Numbered from the stretch's first letter, positions 1 through 5,671 are shown. The stretch: 5,671 nucleotides of DNA from Actinomycetes bacterium (GCA_030624785.1 JAUXJK010000151.1:1-5671); one strand, 5' to 3'. Made by a program: numbers and translations. Notes: generated by a model not told the origin, from the letters alone.

Positions 1-1793
1 ACATCGACGCGACAGGCATCTCGGTAAGGGTCGATGACGAGCCGAGACAGGTTCGCCGGCAGGAAAACGATGTCATCGAAACTCGGAAGGCGCTCAGCCT
101 TGTCAATACCCACGGGCCCGGCAAGTCGCTTGGTGAACACCGCGCGCTGCTTCAACCCGTCGTCAGCACGTGTTCGCGCCATGACGAAGATGTCTTCGCG
201 GGCGTGCACGCTGTAGTCGGCGGAGCCGGTCTCGGCGTCGCAGCGATAGCACCGGGCCGCTTCCCGGCGCGCTGCGTCTTCGTCATAGACGGATTCGATC
301 TCCGGGAACGCGACCGGGTTGGCACCCAGGCCGTGAAACTCCTGCTCCTCCCGGTGAAATACCTCCCACTCGGGATCCTGGGCGATTGGCACGCGGCGCG
401 TCTTGAACGGAACCCGGTAGGGCAGTGGCTCTTCGACGCCCTCGAGAAACGACTTCATGTAGTAGGCGGCGCGGTGACCGTGTTGCATCGCCATCACGAT
501 CGTGGAGGGGCCGAATGCACCATCCCCCGCGGCAAACACCATTCGGTCGCTGGTGCGCATCGAAGCCCAGTCTGTCCTCACCTTGTCCTCGTGGAGCATG
601 TTGAGGGTGTCGAGATGATCCGATGCGGTCCGCTGGCCGGTGGCAAGGATTACGAGACCGCACTCGTACTCATGCTCTGACCCTTCCACGTTGACCGGCC
701 AGCGACGTCCGTCCTCGGCCGGGTCTCCGAGTTCCGTGCGCACGCAGCGCAGCGCGAACCCCGCGTCGGTCTCCGCGGTTGCAGTCGGCTGCACGTTATA
801 GATGAGCTCGATGTCTTCTTCGATCGCACCTTCGAGCTCATCGCGCCGAGCCGGAATCTCGTCGGCACCGCGTCGATAGAGCACTTGAACGTGCTCGCAG
901 CCAGGTAGACGCTTGGCTACGCGACAGGCGTCCATGGCGACATCGCCTGCGCCAACGACAACCACTCGCGAGGGCATCTCTGGGCGCTCGCCGACGTTGA
1001 CGCGTCGCAGGAAGCTCACCCCGTCGATAACACGCTCGTCCGTGGAGCTCTGTTCGAGCCCGACGCCCTTGCCCCACCACGCGCCGATGGTCAGCAGCAC
1101 TGCGTCGTGGCGCTCCTTCAACTCCTCGAGCGTGACATCGTCACCAAGCGTCGTGTCGAGGTGGATGGTGATGCCAGGGCACCGAGCCAGCATTCGGTCT
1201 ATGTCTTCCTTGAAGATTTCTTGCGGGCAACGAAACGCCGGAATGCCCCAGGTCATGTAGCCACCGAGCATCGATGTCATCTCATACACGTCAACCTTGT
1301 AGCCCGCCTCTGCCAGATCCTGGGCGGCCGTGAGCCCTGCGGGACCGCCGCCGACAACGCCGACGGTCTTGTCCATTGTCGCCGGAATCGGCACCGGCCG
1401 ATACGTGCTGCCGAGCTGATCCATAACGAAGAGCTTCAGATTGCGAATCGCGATCGGTCCATCCGAATCGGCGCGACGGCACGCTGGCTCGCAGGGCGCA
1501 TCACACACGCGCCCGCAGACCGAGCTGAACGGGTTCGTCGCTGTGATCGCTTCAAACGCCTCCTCGATCTTGCCCTCCCAGATGTAGGCGAGATACGACG
1601 GCGCATCTGTTCCGATCGGGCAGGCAACCTGACACGGAGCCGGCACGAAATTGACATCCTGCACGTCGTCCTGCGCCTCGAACTCGCTGGGAACGGGCGC
1701 CGGAGCAACGCGCTCGGCGCCATACACGTCGGGCTCAGGCGGCTCGGTGAAGCCGTTCTGCATTGCCTCGCTTGCTGCGTTGTCGTCGCTCAT
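1..1793 (-). CDS. GltD-like FAD/NAD(P)H oxidoreductase with Fe-S motifs and a C-terminal extension; 3' end lies beyond the left edge
   Basis: This is the probable electron-input subunit of a glutamate synthase-like complex, passing reducing equivalents from NAD(P)H via FAD and Fe-S clusters to the partner encoded just upstream. In 597 visible residues: an acidic N-terminal tail of about 45 residues; a cysteine region C54-x3-C58-P followed by C93-x3-C97-x3-C101-x3-C105; the FAD motif GVVGGGPAGLTAA (144-156); a second nucleotide-binding motif VVVVGAGDVAMDACR (277-291) with VLYRR at 304-308, as in the NADPH domain of GltD; and the closing FAD motif AAGDGAFGPSTIVMAMQHG (421-439). C515-x2-C518 follows, then about 80 residues not expected in plain GltD, ending in PSFDDIVFLPANLSRLVIDP (570-589), which resembles the entry to a glutamate-synthase FMN barrel. 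The ATG at 1793 overlaps the upstream stop as ATGA, so translation is probably coupled. The frame is open to base 1, so the gene is incomplete here. Family is clear; NADPH versus NADH preference and the C-terminal domain are inferred. Confidence 0.9.
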   Translation of the reverse strand, partial: MSDDNAASEAMQNGFTEPPEPDVYGAERVAPAPVPSEFEAQDDVQDVNFVPAPCQVACPIGTDAPSYLAYIWEGKIEEAFEAITATNPFSSVCGRVCDAPCEPACRRADSDGPIAIRNLKLFVMDQLGSTYRPVPIPATMDKTVGVVGGGPAGLTAAQDLAEAGYKVDVYEMTSMLGGYMTWGIPAFRCPQEIFKEDIDRMLARCPGITIHLDTTLGDDVTLEELKERHDAVLLTIGAWWGKGVGLEQSSTDERVIDGVSFLRRVNVGERPEMPSRVVVVGAGDVAMDACRVAKRLPGCEHVQVLYRRGADEIPARRDELEGAIEEDIELIYNVQPTATAETDAGFALRCVRTELGDPAEDGRRWPVNVEGSEHEYECGLVILATGQRTASDHLDTLNMLHEDKVRTDWASMRTSDRMVFAAGDGAFGPSTIVMAMQHGHRAAYYMKSFLEGVEEPLPYRVPFKTRRVPIAQDPEWEVFHREEQEFHGLGANPVAFPEIESVYDEDAARREAARCYRCDAETGSADYSVHAREDIFVMARTRADDGLKQRAVFTKRLAGPVGIDKAERLPSFDDIVFLPANLSRLVIDPYRDACRVD

Positions 1794-3745
1794 CCCGTCG
1801 CAACCTGGAGTCGCTGTGGAGCTTCCCGATACTCGGGTGCGTACGGCAGCCGCGTGATCTTCGCTGCCTCAGGTGTCAGCGCGACGAGATCGCTGCGTGA
1901 CAACTCGTAGACATTCTTGTAGTTGTGCGCGTTCAGAATCGACGCGAGCTGCCAGCGGACAGACTCGAGGAACCGGTGAATATTGAGGGCCTCGGGATCA
2001 ATCTGGTAGCGCTTTTCGTGCTCCGGATCCTGCGTTGCTATCCCAACCACGCAGTGCCCGACATGGCATTGGAGACATGCAATGCACCCGCCCGCGATGA
2101 TCGCGCTCGTGCCCATCGCTACGGCGTGCGCACCAAGAGCGATCGCCTTGGCGGTGTCTAGGCCGTCCTTGATTCCTCCCATCAGGACGATCGGCATGCC
2201 GCTGGCACCGATCTCCTCGAGAGCATCGAGCGCCTCCATGATCGCTGCGAGGGTCGGAATCCCGACGAACTCAAGAACCTCACTGCTCGCGGCTCCGGTC
2301 GACCCTTGCAAACCGTCCAAGCAGGTGTAGTCAAACCCATCCTTGTAGGCGATCTTGATGTCGTCTCTGACTCGGCCAGCACCGAGCTTCACCGACACGG
2401 GTTTCATGTATTCGGTCGCCTCGCGGAACTCTTCGACCTTGATCACGAGGTCGTCAGCGCCGAGCACGTCTGGATGCCGTGACGGCGAGCGTAGATCGAT
2501 CCCAGCCGGGATGCCGCGAATCTCAGCGATCTCAGGGGTCACCTTCTTCGCCATGAGCTGTCCACCGAGACCGGGTTTGGCGCCTTGCGAGATATAGATC
2601 TCGATGCCGTCGGCCCGCTGCATGTCGTGAATGTTCCATCCGAGCCGACCCCCGAGACACTGAAAGACAATGCGTTTTGCCGCCGCGCGGACCTCGTCAG
2701 AAAGCCCACCCTCGCCAGTGTTGTCGCAGATGTCGGAGAGAGCCGAGGCTTTGGCGAGCGCGATCTTTGTTGACTTCGACAATGCGCCGTAGCTCATCGG
2801 CGCGATCATCACCGGCATCGACAGATCGATCGGTGTCGCGCCTACCCGGCCGCCCAGCGACGTCGCAAGCTCGACTCGCTCAACCGCTCCAGAATCGGGC
2901 GGAATCATCGAAAGATCCCTCTTGAATGCAAGGTCAGAAAGATGGGGCAATGCTCGCGCAGCGCCGTAGCCACGAATGCGATAGCGACCGAGTTGCGCCT
3001 TGATCGAGACGTCTTCCTTGACCTTGTCGTTCCAGTAGCCCGTCGATTCGGACGCCTCAAAAAATGGAATCACGCGAACGCGCGGCTCTGAGCGGGCATA
3101 GCGCAAGAGCTTTCCGGCGTTGATGACCTTCTGGAAGCGTCCCTTGAACGGAATCTTGTAGCGCTCGAGAAACTCGACGAGGTTGTCGACTTCGCTCTCT
3201 TCAATATCAGTCATGGTCGCGTCTGTTCCGAGCGACTGGATGCGACCGCCCACGAAGATCTCGCCCCCGGTCATGTCTTGCCCGAGCTGTTCACCTGAGT
3301 CGCCACAGATAACGAGCCGGCCGCCGTACATCATGTAGCCAGCCATGAAACTCGCATTCCCACCGGCGAGAAGCGTGCCCTCCTTCATGACCTGCCCGGC
3401 GCGGGATCCGATGTTGCCGTGCACTACAACGTCGGGACCACGAATCGCGACGCCGGCAATCGCACTCGCATTGCCACGCACGACGATCGATCCCGAGAGC
3501 ATGTTGTCGGCGAGGCCCCACCCGACGTTTGCATCAACCTCGATACGTGGGCCGTCGGTCAGGCCACCGCAGAAGTACCCTGCCGAGCCTCGAATGCGCA
3601 GTGTGATGGGATGAACGAGTCCGACGCCGATGTGGTGGCGTGCGTCAGAATTGAGAACCTCGACGTCTTCGCCCTCCGCACCAAGGCGGCGGATCTGCTC
3701 GTTCGCTTCGCGAACGCTGACTGACGCTAGGTCGACCGACGCCAT
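1790..3745 (-). CDS. GXGXG domain fused to FMN/Fe-S glutamate synthase domain (GlxC-GlxD / MgsB-MgsC type), 651 aa
   Basis: This is the likely catalytic amino-transfer subunit. Residues ~38-170 are a GXGXG beta-helix with recurrent glycine repeats (for example IRGSAGYFCGG at 51-61 and VRGNASAIAG at 89-98), as at the C-terminus of GltB. A linker follows, then a (beta/alpha)8 FMN barrel at ~260-600 with MSYGALS (317-323), NTGEGG (342-347), QGAKPGLGGQL (387-397), SVKLGAG (451-457), DGLQGSTGA (477-485) and GGIKDGLD (523-530). The Fe-S segment is C554-x2-C557-x2-C560-H-x3-C565, then GIATQ. C554, C560 and C565 match the three ligands of the [3Fe-4S] cluster of GltB; C557 is extra. In GltB the FMN barrel precedes GXGXG; here the order is reversed. 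In GlxC/GlxD and MgsB/MgsC the two modules are separate proteins, so this is a fusion. The start lies 19 bp inside the upstream amidotransferase gene, with AGGGA about 10 nt before the ATG. Domain calls are firm; substrate (2-oxoglutarate, or glutamate plus an amine) is undetermined. Confidence 0.92.
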   Translation of the reverse strand: MASVDLASVSVREANEQIRRLGAEGEDVEVLNSDARHHIGVGLVHPITLRIRGSAGYFCGGLTDGPRIEVDANVGWGLADNMLSGSIVVRGNASAIAGVAIRGPDVVVHGNIGSRAGQVMKEGTLLAGGNASFMAGYMMYGGRLVICGDSGEQLGQDMTGGEIFVGGRIQSLGTDATMTDIEESEVDNLVEFLERYKIPFKGRFQKVINAGKLLRYARSEPRVRVIPFFEASESTGYWNDKVKEDVSIKAQLGRYRIRGYGAARALPHLSDLAFKRDLSMIPPDSGAVERVELATSLGGRVGATPIDLSMPVMIAPMSYGALSKSTKIALAKASALSDICDNTGEGGLSDEVRAAAKRIVFQCLGGRLGWNIHDMQRADGIEIYISQGAKPGLGGQLMAKKVTPEIAEIRGIPAGIDLRSPSRHPDVLGADDLVIKVEEFREATEYMKPVSVKLGAGRVRDDIKIAYKDGFDYTCLDGLQGSTGAASSEVLEFVGIPTLAAIMEALDALEEIGASGMPIVLMGGIKDGLDTAKAIALGAHAVAMGTSAIIAGGCIACLQCHVGHCVVGIATQDPEHEKRYQIDPEALNIHRFLESVRWQLASILNAHNYKNVYELSRSDLVALTPEAAKITRLPYAPEYREAPQRLQVATG

Positions 3746-4641
3746 GTGCGGTACGTCCCTGGTGTCGGTTCCGACGTAGCGAGCGCTTCGCCGGGAAACA
3801 GTCGATTGAGCGAGACCACTTCGGAGGCAATCGCGACCAGATCTCCGTCCTCGTACATGACCATCGGCTTCGCCGCGAGGCGATCCTTGGCGTATCCGAT
3901 CCCGTCCTGGGTCGAAACGAGAAATGAGAACGTGCCGTCCAGGTCGTCGATCGAGGACTCAAGGGCCTCGCTCAGGGTGTGCCCCTGTGCGAGCTTGTCG
4001 GCCAGGTACACAGCGATCAACTCCGAATCGTTGTCGGTGTTGAACTCGAAGGCGCGCTTCTCGAGCCGGCGTCGCATCTTCCAATAGTTGGTGATCTGGC
4101 CGTTGTGGACGATCGCGATGTCAGCGAATCCGGTTGCCCAGAAGGGATGTGATGCGTCCGGCGTCACGTCTGATTCGGTCGCGAGCCTCACATGCCCAAG
4201 CCCGTGGCTGCCCTTGAACTCGGCGATCTGGTACCCGTTATCAACGTCGTGGGCGCTACCAATGTCCTTGACGATGTCGAGACGAGAGCCAATCGAGACG
4301 ACCTTCGCAACGTGCTCCATCGCATAGGCGAACTCCTGTAGATCGCCGTCGAAGCGAACCATCACCCGAGCGGTCGAGCCGATCAACTCTTCCTCGATCA
4401 CTTCAGCGCCGAACTCGGACATCTTTGCCTTGACGCGAGCCAGCGTCGTCGCGCCCTCTTCGCCTTCGCCTACGAAAAACCGCAGTCGGAGCCGGTCGTT
4501 CTCTGTTCCCTCGTGGTAGAGCGCAAACCCGGTCGAGTCGGGTCCGCGATGTTGACAACCATCGAGCATCGTGATCAGGTCGGAACCCAGAACCCGCGGC
4601 GTGGTGCCATCCTTGTAGAGAATCCCTGCAATTCCGCACAT
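3727..4641 (-). CDS. Class II glutamine amidotransferase, GlxB/MgsA type
   Basis: An N-terminal-nucleophile glutaminase domain of 304 residues that should release ammonia from glutamine for the synthase encoded downstream. The protein begins MCGIAGI, placing the catalytic cysteine at position 2 for exposure after Met removal. Other visible motifs are QHRGPDSTG (30-38), GHVRLATESDV (149-159, with the substrate-binding Arg), HNGQITNY (179-186, oxyanion Asn-Gly) and NTDNDSE (201-207). Between RGPDSTG and GHVRLAT lie about 110 residues, including SIGSRLDIVKDIG (116-128), longer than in a minimal amidotransferase and reminiscent of GlxB/MgsA. An in-frame GTG at 4653 would add MTKR and has AGGA 5 nt upstream, but the ATG at 4641 is preferred because it exposes Cys2 and has GGGTGA 8 nt upstream. 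It is the first gene of the apparent three-gene operon. It lacks any synthase domain, unlike full-length GltB. Confidence 0.9.
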   Translation of the reverse strand: MCGIAGILYKDGTTPRVLGSDLITMLDGCQHRGPDSTGFALYHEGTENDRLRLRFFVGEGEEGATTLARVKAKMSEFGAEVIEEELIGSTARVMVRFDGDLQEFAYAMEHVAKVVSIGSRLDIVKDIGSAHDVDNGYQIAEFKGSHGLGHVRLATESDVTPDASHPFWATGFADIAIVHNGQITNYWKMRRRLEKRAFEFNTDNDSELIAVYLADKLAQGHTLSEALESSIDDLDGTFSFLVSTQDGIGYAKDRLAAKPMVMYEDGDLVAIASEVVSLNRLFPGEALATSEPTPGTYRTWRRST

Positions 4642-4649
4642 TCGCTTGG

Positions 4650-4655
4650 TCACCC
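4650..4655 (-). promoter_or_regulatory. Putative ribosome binding site of the amidotransferase gene (GGGTGA)
   Basis: GGGTGA on the minus strand ends 8 nt before the ATG at 4641. It helps choose this start over the in-frame GTG at 4653, since the latter overlaps the site itself. A competing AGGA (4662-4659) sits 5 nt before that GTG, so the choice rests mainly on the need for a Cys directly after the initiator Met. Confidence 0.5.
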
Positions 4656-4683
4656 GCTTCCTGGTTGTGGAGGAAGTTGACAG

Positions 4684-4765
4684 TTCGTAGCTCGACCGTC
4701 ACACGTGGTCGACCTCTAAAATTCTACGTGTTTGCAGGGGAAGCGGCCGGGATACGCGCTACGAA
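4684..4765. repeat. Spaced inverted repeat TTCGTAGC[T/G]CG
   Basis: TTCGTAGCTCG at 4684-4694 and the reverse complement of TTCGTAGCGCG at 4755-4765 match at 10 of 11 positions, separated by 60 bp within the divergent intergenic region. They could be distal half-sites for a regulator of the operon. With repeats this short, chance cannot be excluded. Confidence 0.3.
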
Positions 4766-4774
4766 GTTCTTGCC

Positions 4775-4802
4775 GGGACTATGGAGATATCTCCATAGTC
4801 CC
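4775..4802. promoter_or_regulatory. Perfect 28-bp palindrome, probable operator
   Basis: The half-site GGGACTATGGAGAT is followed immediately by its exact reverse complement, centred between 4788 and 4789. It lies 20 bp before the thioesterase GTG and about 134 bp before the amidotransferase ATG. Neither side is followed by a T-run, so a rho-independent terminator is unlikely; an RNA hairpin (12-bp stem, ATAT loop) is possible but a two-fold symmetric protein site fits the divergent context better. An in-frame TAG (4796-4798) inside it also blocks any upstream start for the thioesterase. Which regulator binds is unknown; the PucR-type protein nearby is only a positional candidate. Confidence 0.75.
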
Positions 4803-4822
4803 CCGCCAGTACGGTACCTCGT

Positions 4823-5335
4823 GTGGACGATGTTCCGACCCCGTTTGACCAGTACCGGGCCAGAGTTCTGCCGGAATGGCTCGACTTCAACGGCCATTTC
4901 AACGCAGGCTACTACGCCGTCGCGTTCGATCTTGCGGTCTATCCCTGGCTCGAGTTCCTGGGCCTGACCGACGAGCATCGCGAGAGACATGACGCGACCA
5001 CCTATGGGCTCGAGGCTCACATCACCTATGAACGCGAACTCGTGCTCGACGACCCGATTCGCATCACGACGCAACTCCTCGACCACGATGAAAAGCGCGT
5101 CCACGCCATCCACCTGATGTATCACGCAACGACGGGCGATCTCGTAGCCACGAACGAGTTCATCTCGATGCACATGACCCGATCGCTGCGGCGCAGCAGC
5201 CCGATGGCACCTGAGCTCCTCAGCCGTGTGGCCGCGGTCGCAGCTGCACACTCGAGGCTGCCAATTCCACCTCAGGTCGGTCGCGTGATCGGTCTTCGAG
5301 CGGGACGCCCCGACGCTAGTGATCAGCCGACCTAG
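4823..5335 (+). CDS. Hot-dog fold acyl-CoA thioesterase, betainyl-CoA thioesterase-like
   Basis: A single-domain 4HBT-type thioesterase of 170 residues, predicted to hydrolyse an acyl-CoA in the cytoplasm. The N-terminus has the family active-site loop D21-F-N-G-H-F-N27, followed by the long hot-dog helix (GYYAVAFDLAVYPWLEFLGL, 29-48). The segment YGLEAHITYERELVLDDPI (61-79), the strand QLLDHDEKRVHAIHLMYHA (84-102) and LVATNEFISMH (107-117) match the pattern I associate with betainyl-CoA thioesterases of carnitine degradation, sometimes fused to carnitine dehydrogenase. The exact substrate is inference; a YbgC-like or other acyl-CoA thioesterase is possible. The GTG at 4823 is the first usable start, because an in-frame TAG lies at 4796 and no other start codon falls between. 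No clear Shine-Dalgarno is visible, so a very short or leaderless message is possible. It is divergent from the synthase operon and convergent with the regulator gene. Confidence 0.8.
   Translation: MDDVPTPFDQYRARVLPEWLDFNGHFNAGYYAVAFDLAVYPWLEFLGLTDEHRERHDATTYGLEAHITYERELVLDDPIRITTQLLDHDEKRVHAIHLMYHATTGDLVATNEFISMHMTRSLRRSSPMAPELLSRVAAVAAAHSRLPIPPQVGRVIGLRAGRPDASDQPT
5332..5335. other. Shared CTAG: overlapping stop codons of convergent genes
   Basis: The palindromic CTAG supplies TAG to the plus-strand thioesterase (5333-5335) and TAG to the minus-strand regulator (5334-5332). There is no intergenic space and thus no room for a dedicated terminator hairpin between the two genes; transcripts must overlap or terminate inside the opposing coding sequence. 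Confidence 0.85.
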
Positions 5336-5671
5336 ATCGGCTCGTTATCCAGCTCGAGCGTCGCTAGCCTCACGGCGATGTCGAGAGCAAGCGCATCGCT
5401 ATCACGCACGTCCATTTGCGTGAGCTCCTCGATCCGCTGCAGGCGCTGGCGAAGCGTGTTCTGGTGAACGTAGAGGGCCTTGGCCGTGGCGCTGATGCTG
5501 CCACGATTCCGTAGGTACTCCTCCAGCGTGTGGACGAGCTGTGCCGAGCGGCTTCGGTCGTACTCCGCGAGCTGAGCGACTGCTCCACGATGGGCGTCTC
5601 TCTCAACGTCGGGTGGATACATGCGAAGCAGGTACTTGTACGGCCCCAGGTCGGCGTGGTGTGTCACGCGC
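5332..5671 (-). CDS. PucR/CdaR-family transcriptional regulator, C-terminal part (5' end beyond the right edge)
   Basis: The visible 112 codons hold the C-terminal helix-turn-helix of PucR/CdaR-type regulators. The core reads HTLEEYLRNRGSISATAKAL then YVHQNTLRQRLQRIEELTQ, with the family signature of a glycine/asparagine turn, TA.aL.vH.NTLr.RL.rIeeltg, over bases ~5532-5416. Upstream, ADLGPYKYLLRMY resembles the segment that links the GGDEF-like region to the HTH in this family. The frame stays open through the right edge. An in-frame GTG at 5667 could be read as a start but is unlikely, since it would leave a bare DNA-binding domain and family members usually run several hundred residues. 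These proteins commonly control purine, sugar-acid or amino-acid catabolism in response to a ligand sensed by the N-terminal part, which is not visible. It may regulate the adjacent genes; that is inference from position. Confidence 0.88.
   Translation of the reverse strand, partial: RVTHHADLGPYKYLLRMYPPDVERDAHRGAVAQLAEYDRSRSAQLVHTLEEYLRNRGSISATAKALYVHQNTLRQRLQRIEELTQMDVRDSDALALDIAVRLATLELDNEPI

Larger units (their letters stand above)
4642..4822. promoter_or_regulatory. Divergent intergenic control region
   Basis: These 181 bp separate the start of the minus-strand synthase operon from the start of the plus-strand thioesterase gene, so promoters for both directions should lie here. It is locally more A+T-rich around 4715-4735. 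On the minus strand TAGAAT (plus coordinates 4726-4721) is a fair -10 hexamer for the operon, but no convincing -35 lies at standard spacing. On the plus strand TTGCCG (4770-4775) and CATAGT (4794-4799) are spaced 18 bp and could drive the thioesterase gene; the 28-bp palindrome would then cover the spacer and -10. No tRNA, riboswitch or small ORF with good support is seen. Promoter assignments are by eye. Confidence 0.45.

Noticed and set aside
204..680. Plus-strand open frame of 158 codons
   Set aside because: Antisense to the FAD and NAD(P)H motifs of the oxidoreductase, with no recognisable domain.
1107..1910. Plus-strand open frame of 267 codons
   Set aside because: It lies antisense to the oxidoreductase and the 3' end of the synthase gene, both of which carry continuous recognisable motifs. 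The translation shows no family pattern; long antisense frames are common in G+C-rich DNA.
2588..2603. Inverted repeat CGAGAT-ATAG-ATCTCG inside the synthase gene
   Set aside because: It encodes the conserved barrel strand IEIYISQ just before QGAKPG. Six-base arms are expected by chance in coding sequence of this size.
4641..4653. GTG at 4653 as the start of the amidotransferase
   Set aside because: It would put MTKR before Met-Cys and bury the N-terminal nucleophile unless a propeptide were cut. The ATG directly before Cys and its GGGTGA site are preferred, though propeptides do occur in GltB.
4775..4802. Palindrome as a rho-independent terminator
   Set aside because: No T-run follows on either strand, and it sits upstream of both divergent genes rather than downstream of any.
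4724..5251. Minus-strand open frame of 175 codons
   Set aside because: It mirrors the thioesterase, whose plus-strand frame holds the DFNGHFN active-site loop. It also runs across the palindrome, which is typical of a control region.
5332..5667. A complete 111-residue stand-alone HTH protein starting at GTG 5667
   Set aside because: The frame stays open upstream to the window edge and begins in the middle of the conserved linker before the HTH, so it is better read as the C-terminal end of a longer PucR/CdaR-type protein.

Overview
The window carries five protein genes in a compact, G+C-rich bacterial layout (roughly 60% by eye). The gene types (split glutamate synthase-like genes, a PucR/CdaR-type regulator, GTG starts, overlapping reading frames) would fit an actinobacterial lineage such as Thermoleophilia or a relative. 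That placement is inference only: there is no rRNA or marker gene here, and alphaproteobacterial relatives of these families also exist.

Left and centre (1-4641, minus strand): three overlapping genes form one apparent operon, read right to left. First is a class II glutamine amidotransferase of the GlxB/MgsA type (4641-3727). It is followed, with a 19-bp overlap, by a 651-residue protein that fuses a GXGXG beta-helix domain to an FMN/iron-sulfur glutamate-synthase barrel (3745-1790). Then, with a 4-bp ATGA overlap, comes a GltD-like FAD/NAD(P)H/iron-sulfur oxidoreductase that runs off the left edge (1793 to <1). Together they hold every functional module of a bacterial NADPH glutamate synthase, but split differently and with the GXGXG and FMN modules in swapped order. 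The likely flow is glutamine hydrolysis in the first protein, electrons from NAD(P)H through FAD and Fe-S in the third, and amino transfer at the FMN barrel of the second. The acceptor substrate is unknown. Closest named relatives by domain content are the GlxBCD proteins and N-methylglutamate synthase MgsABC. The oxidoreductase has a C-terminal extension whose last visible residues look like the entrance of a second glutamate-synthase-type barrel.

Intergenic region (4642-4822): 181 bp between divergent genes, holding a perfect 28-bp palindrome (4775-4802) and a weaker, widely spaced inverted repeat. This is the probable control region for both directions.

Right (4823-5671): a plus-strand hot-dog thioesterase resembling betainyl-CoA thioesterases of carnitine catabolism. 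It converges on the 3' end of a PucR/CdaR-family regulator that enters from the right edge on the minus strand. The two genes share a CTAG in which each strand reads TAG.

Taken together, the neighbourhood suggests an amine or quaternary-amine nitrogen-scavenging locus, with a non-canonical glutamate synthase-like complex next to an acyl-CoA thioesterase and a regulator. This is a hypothesis from context, not shown by the sequence.
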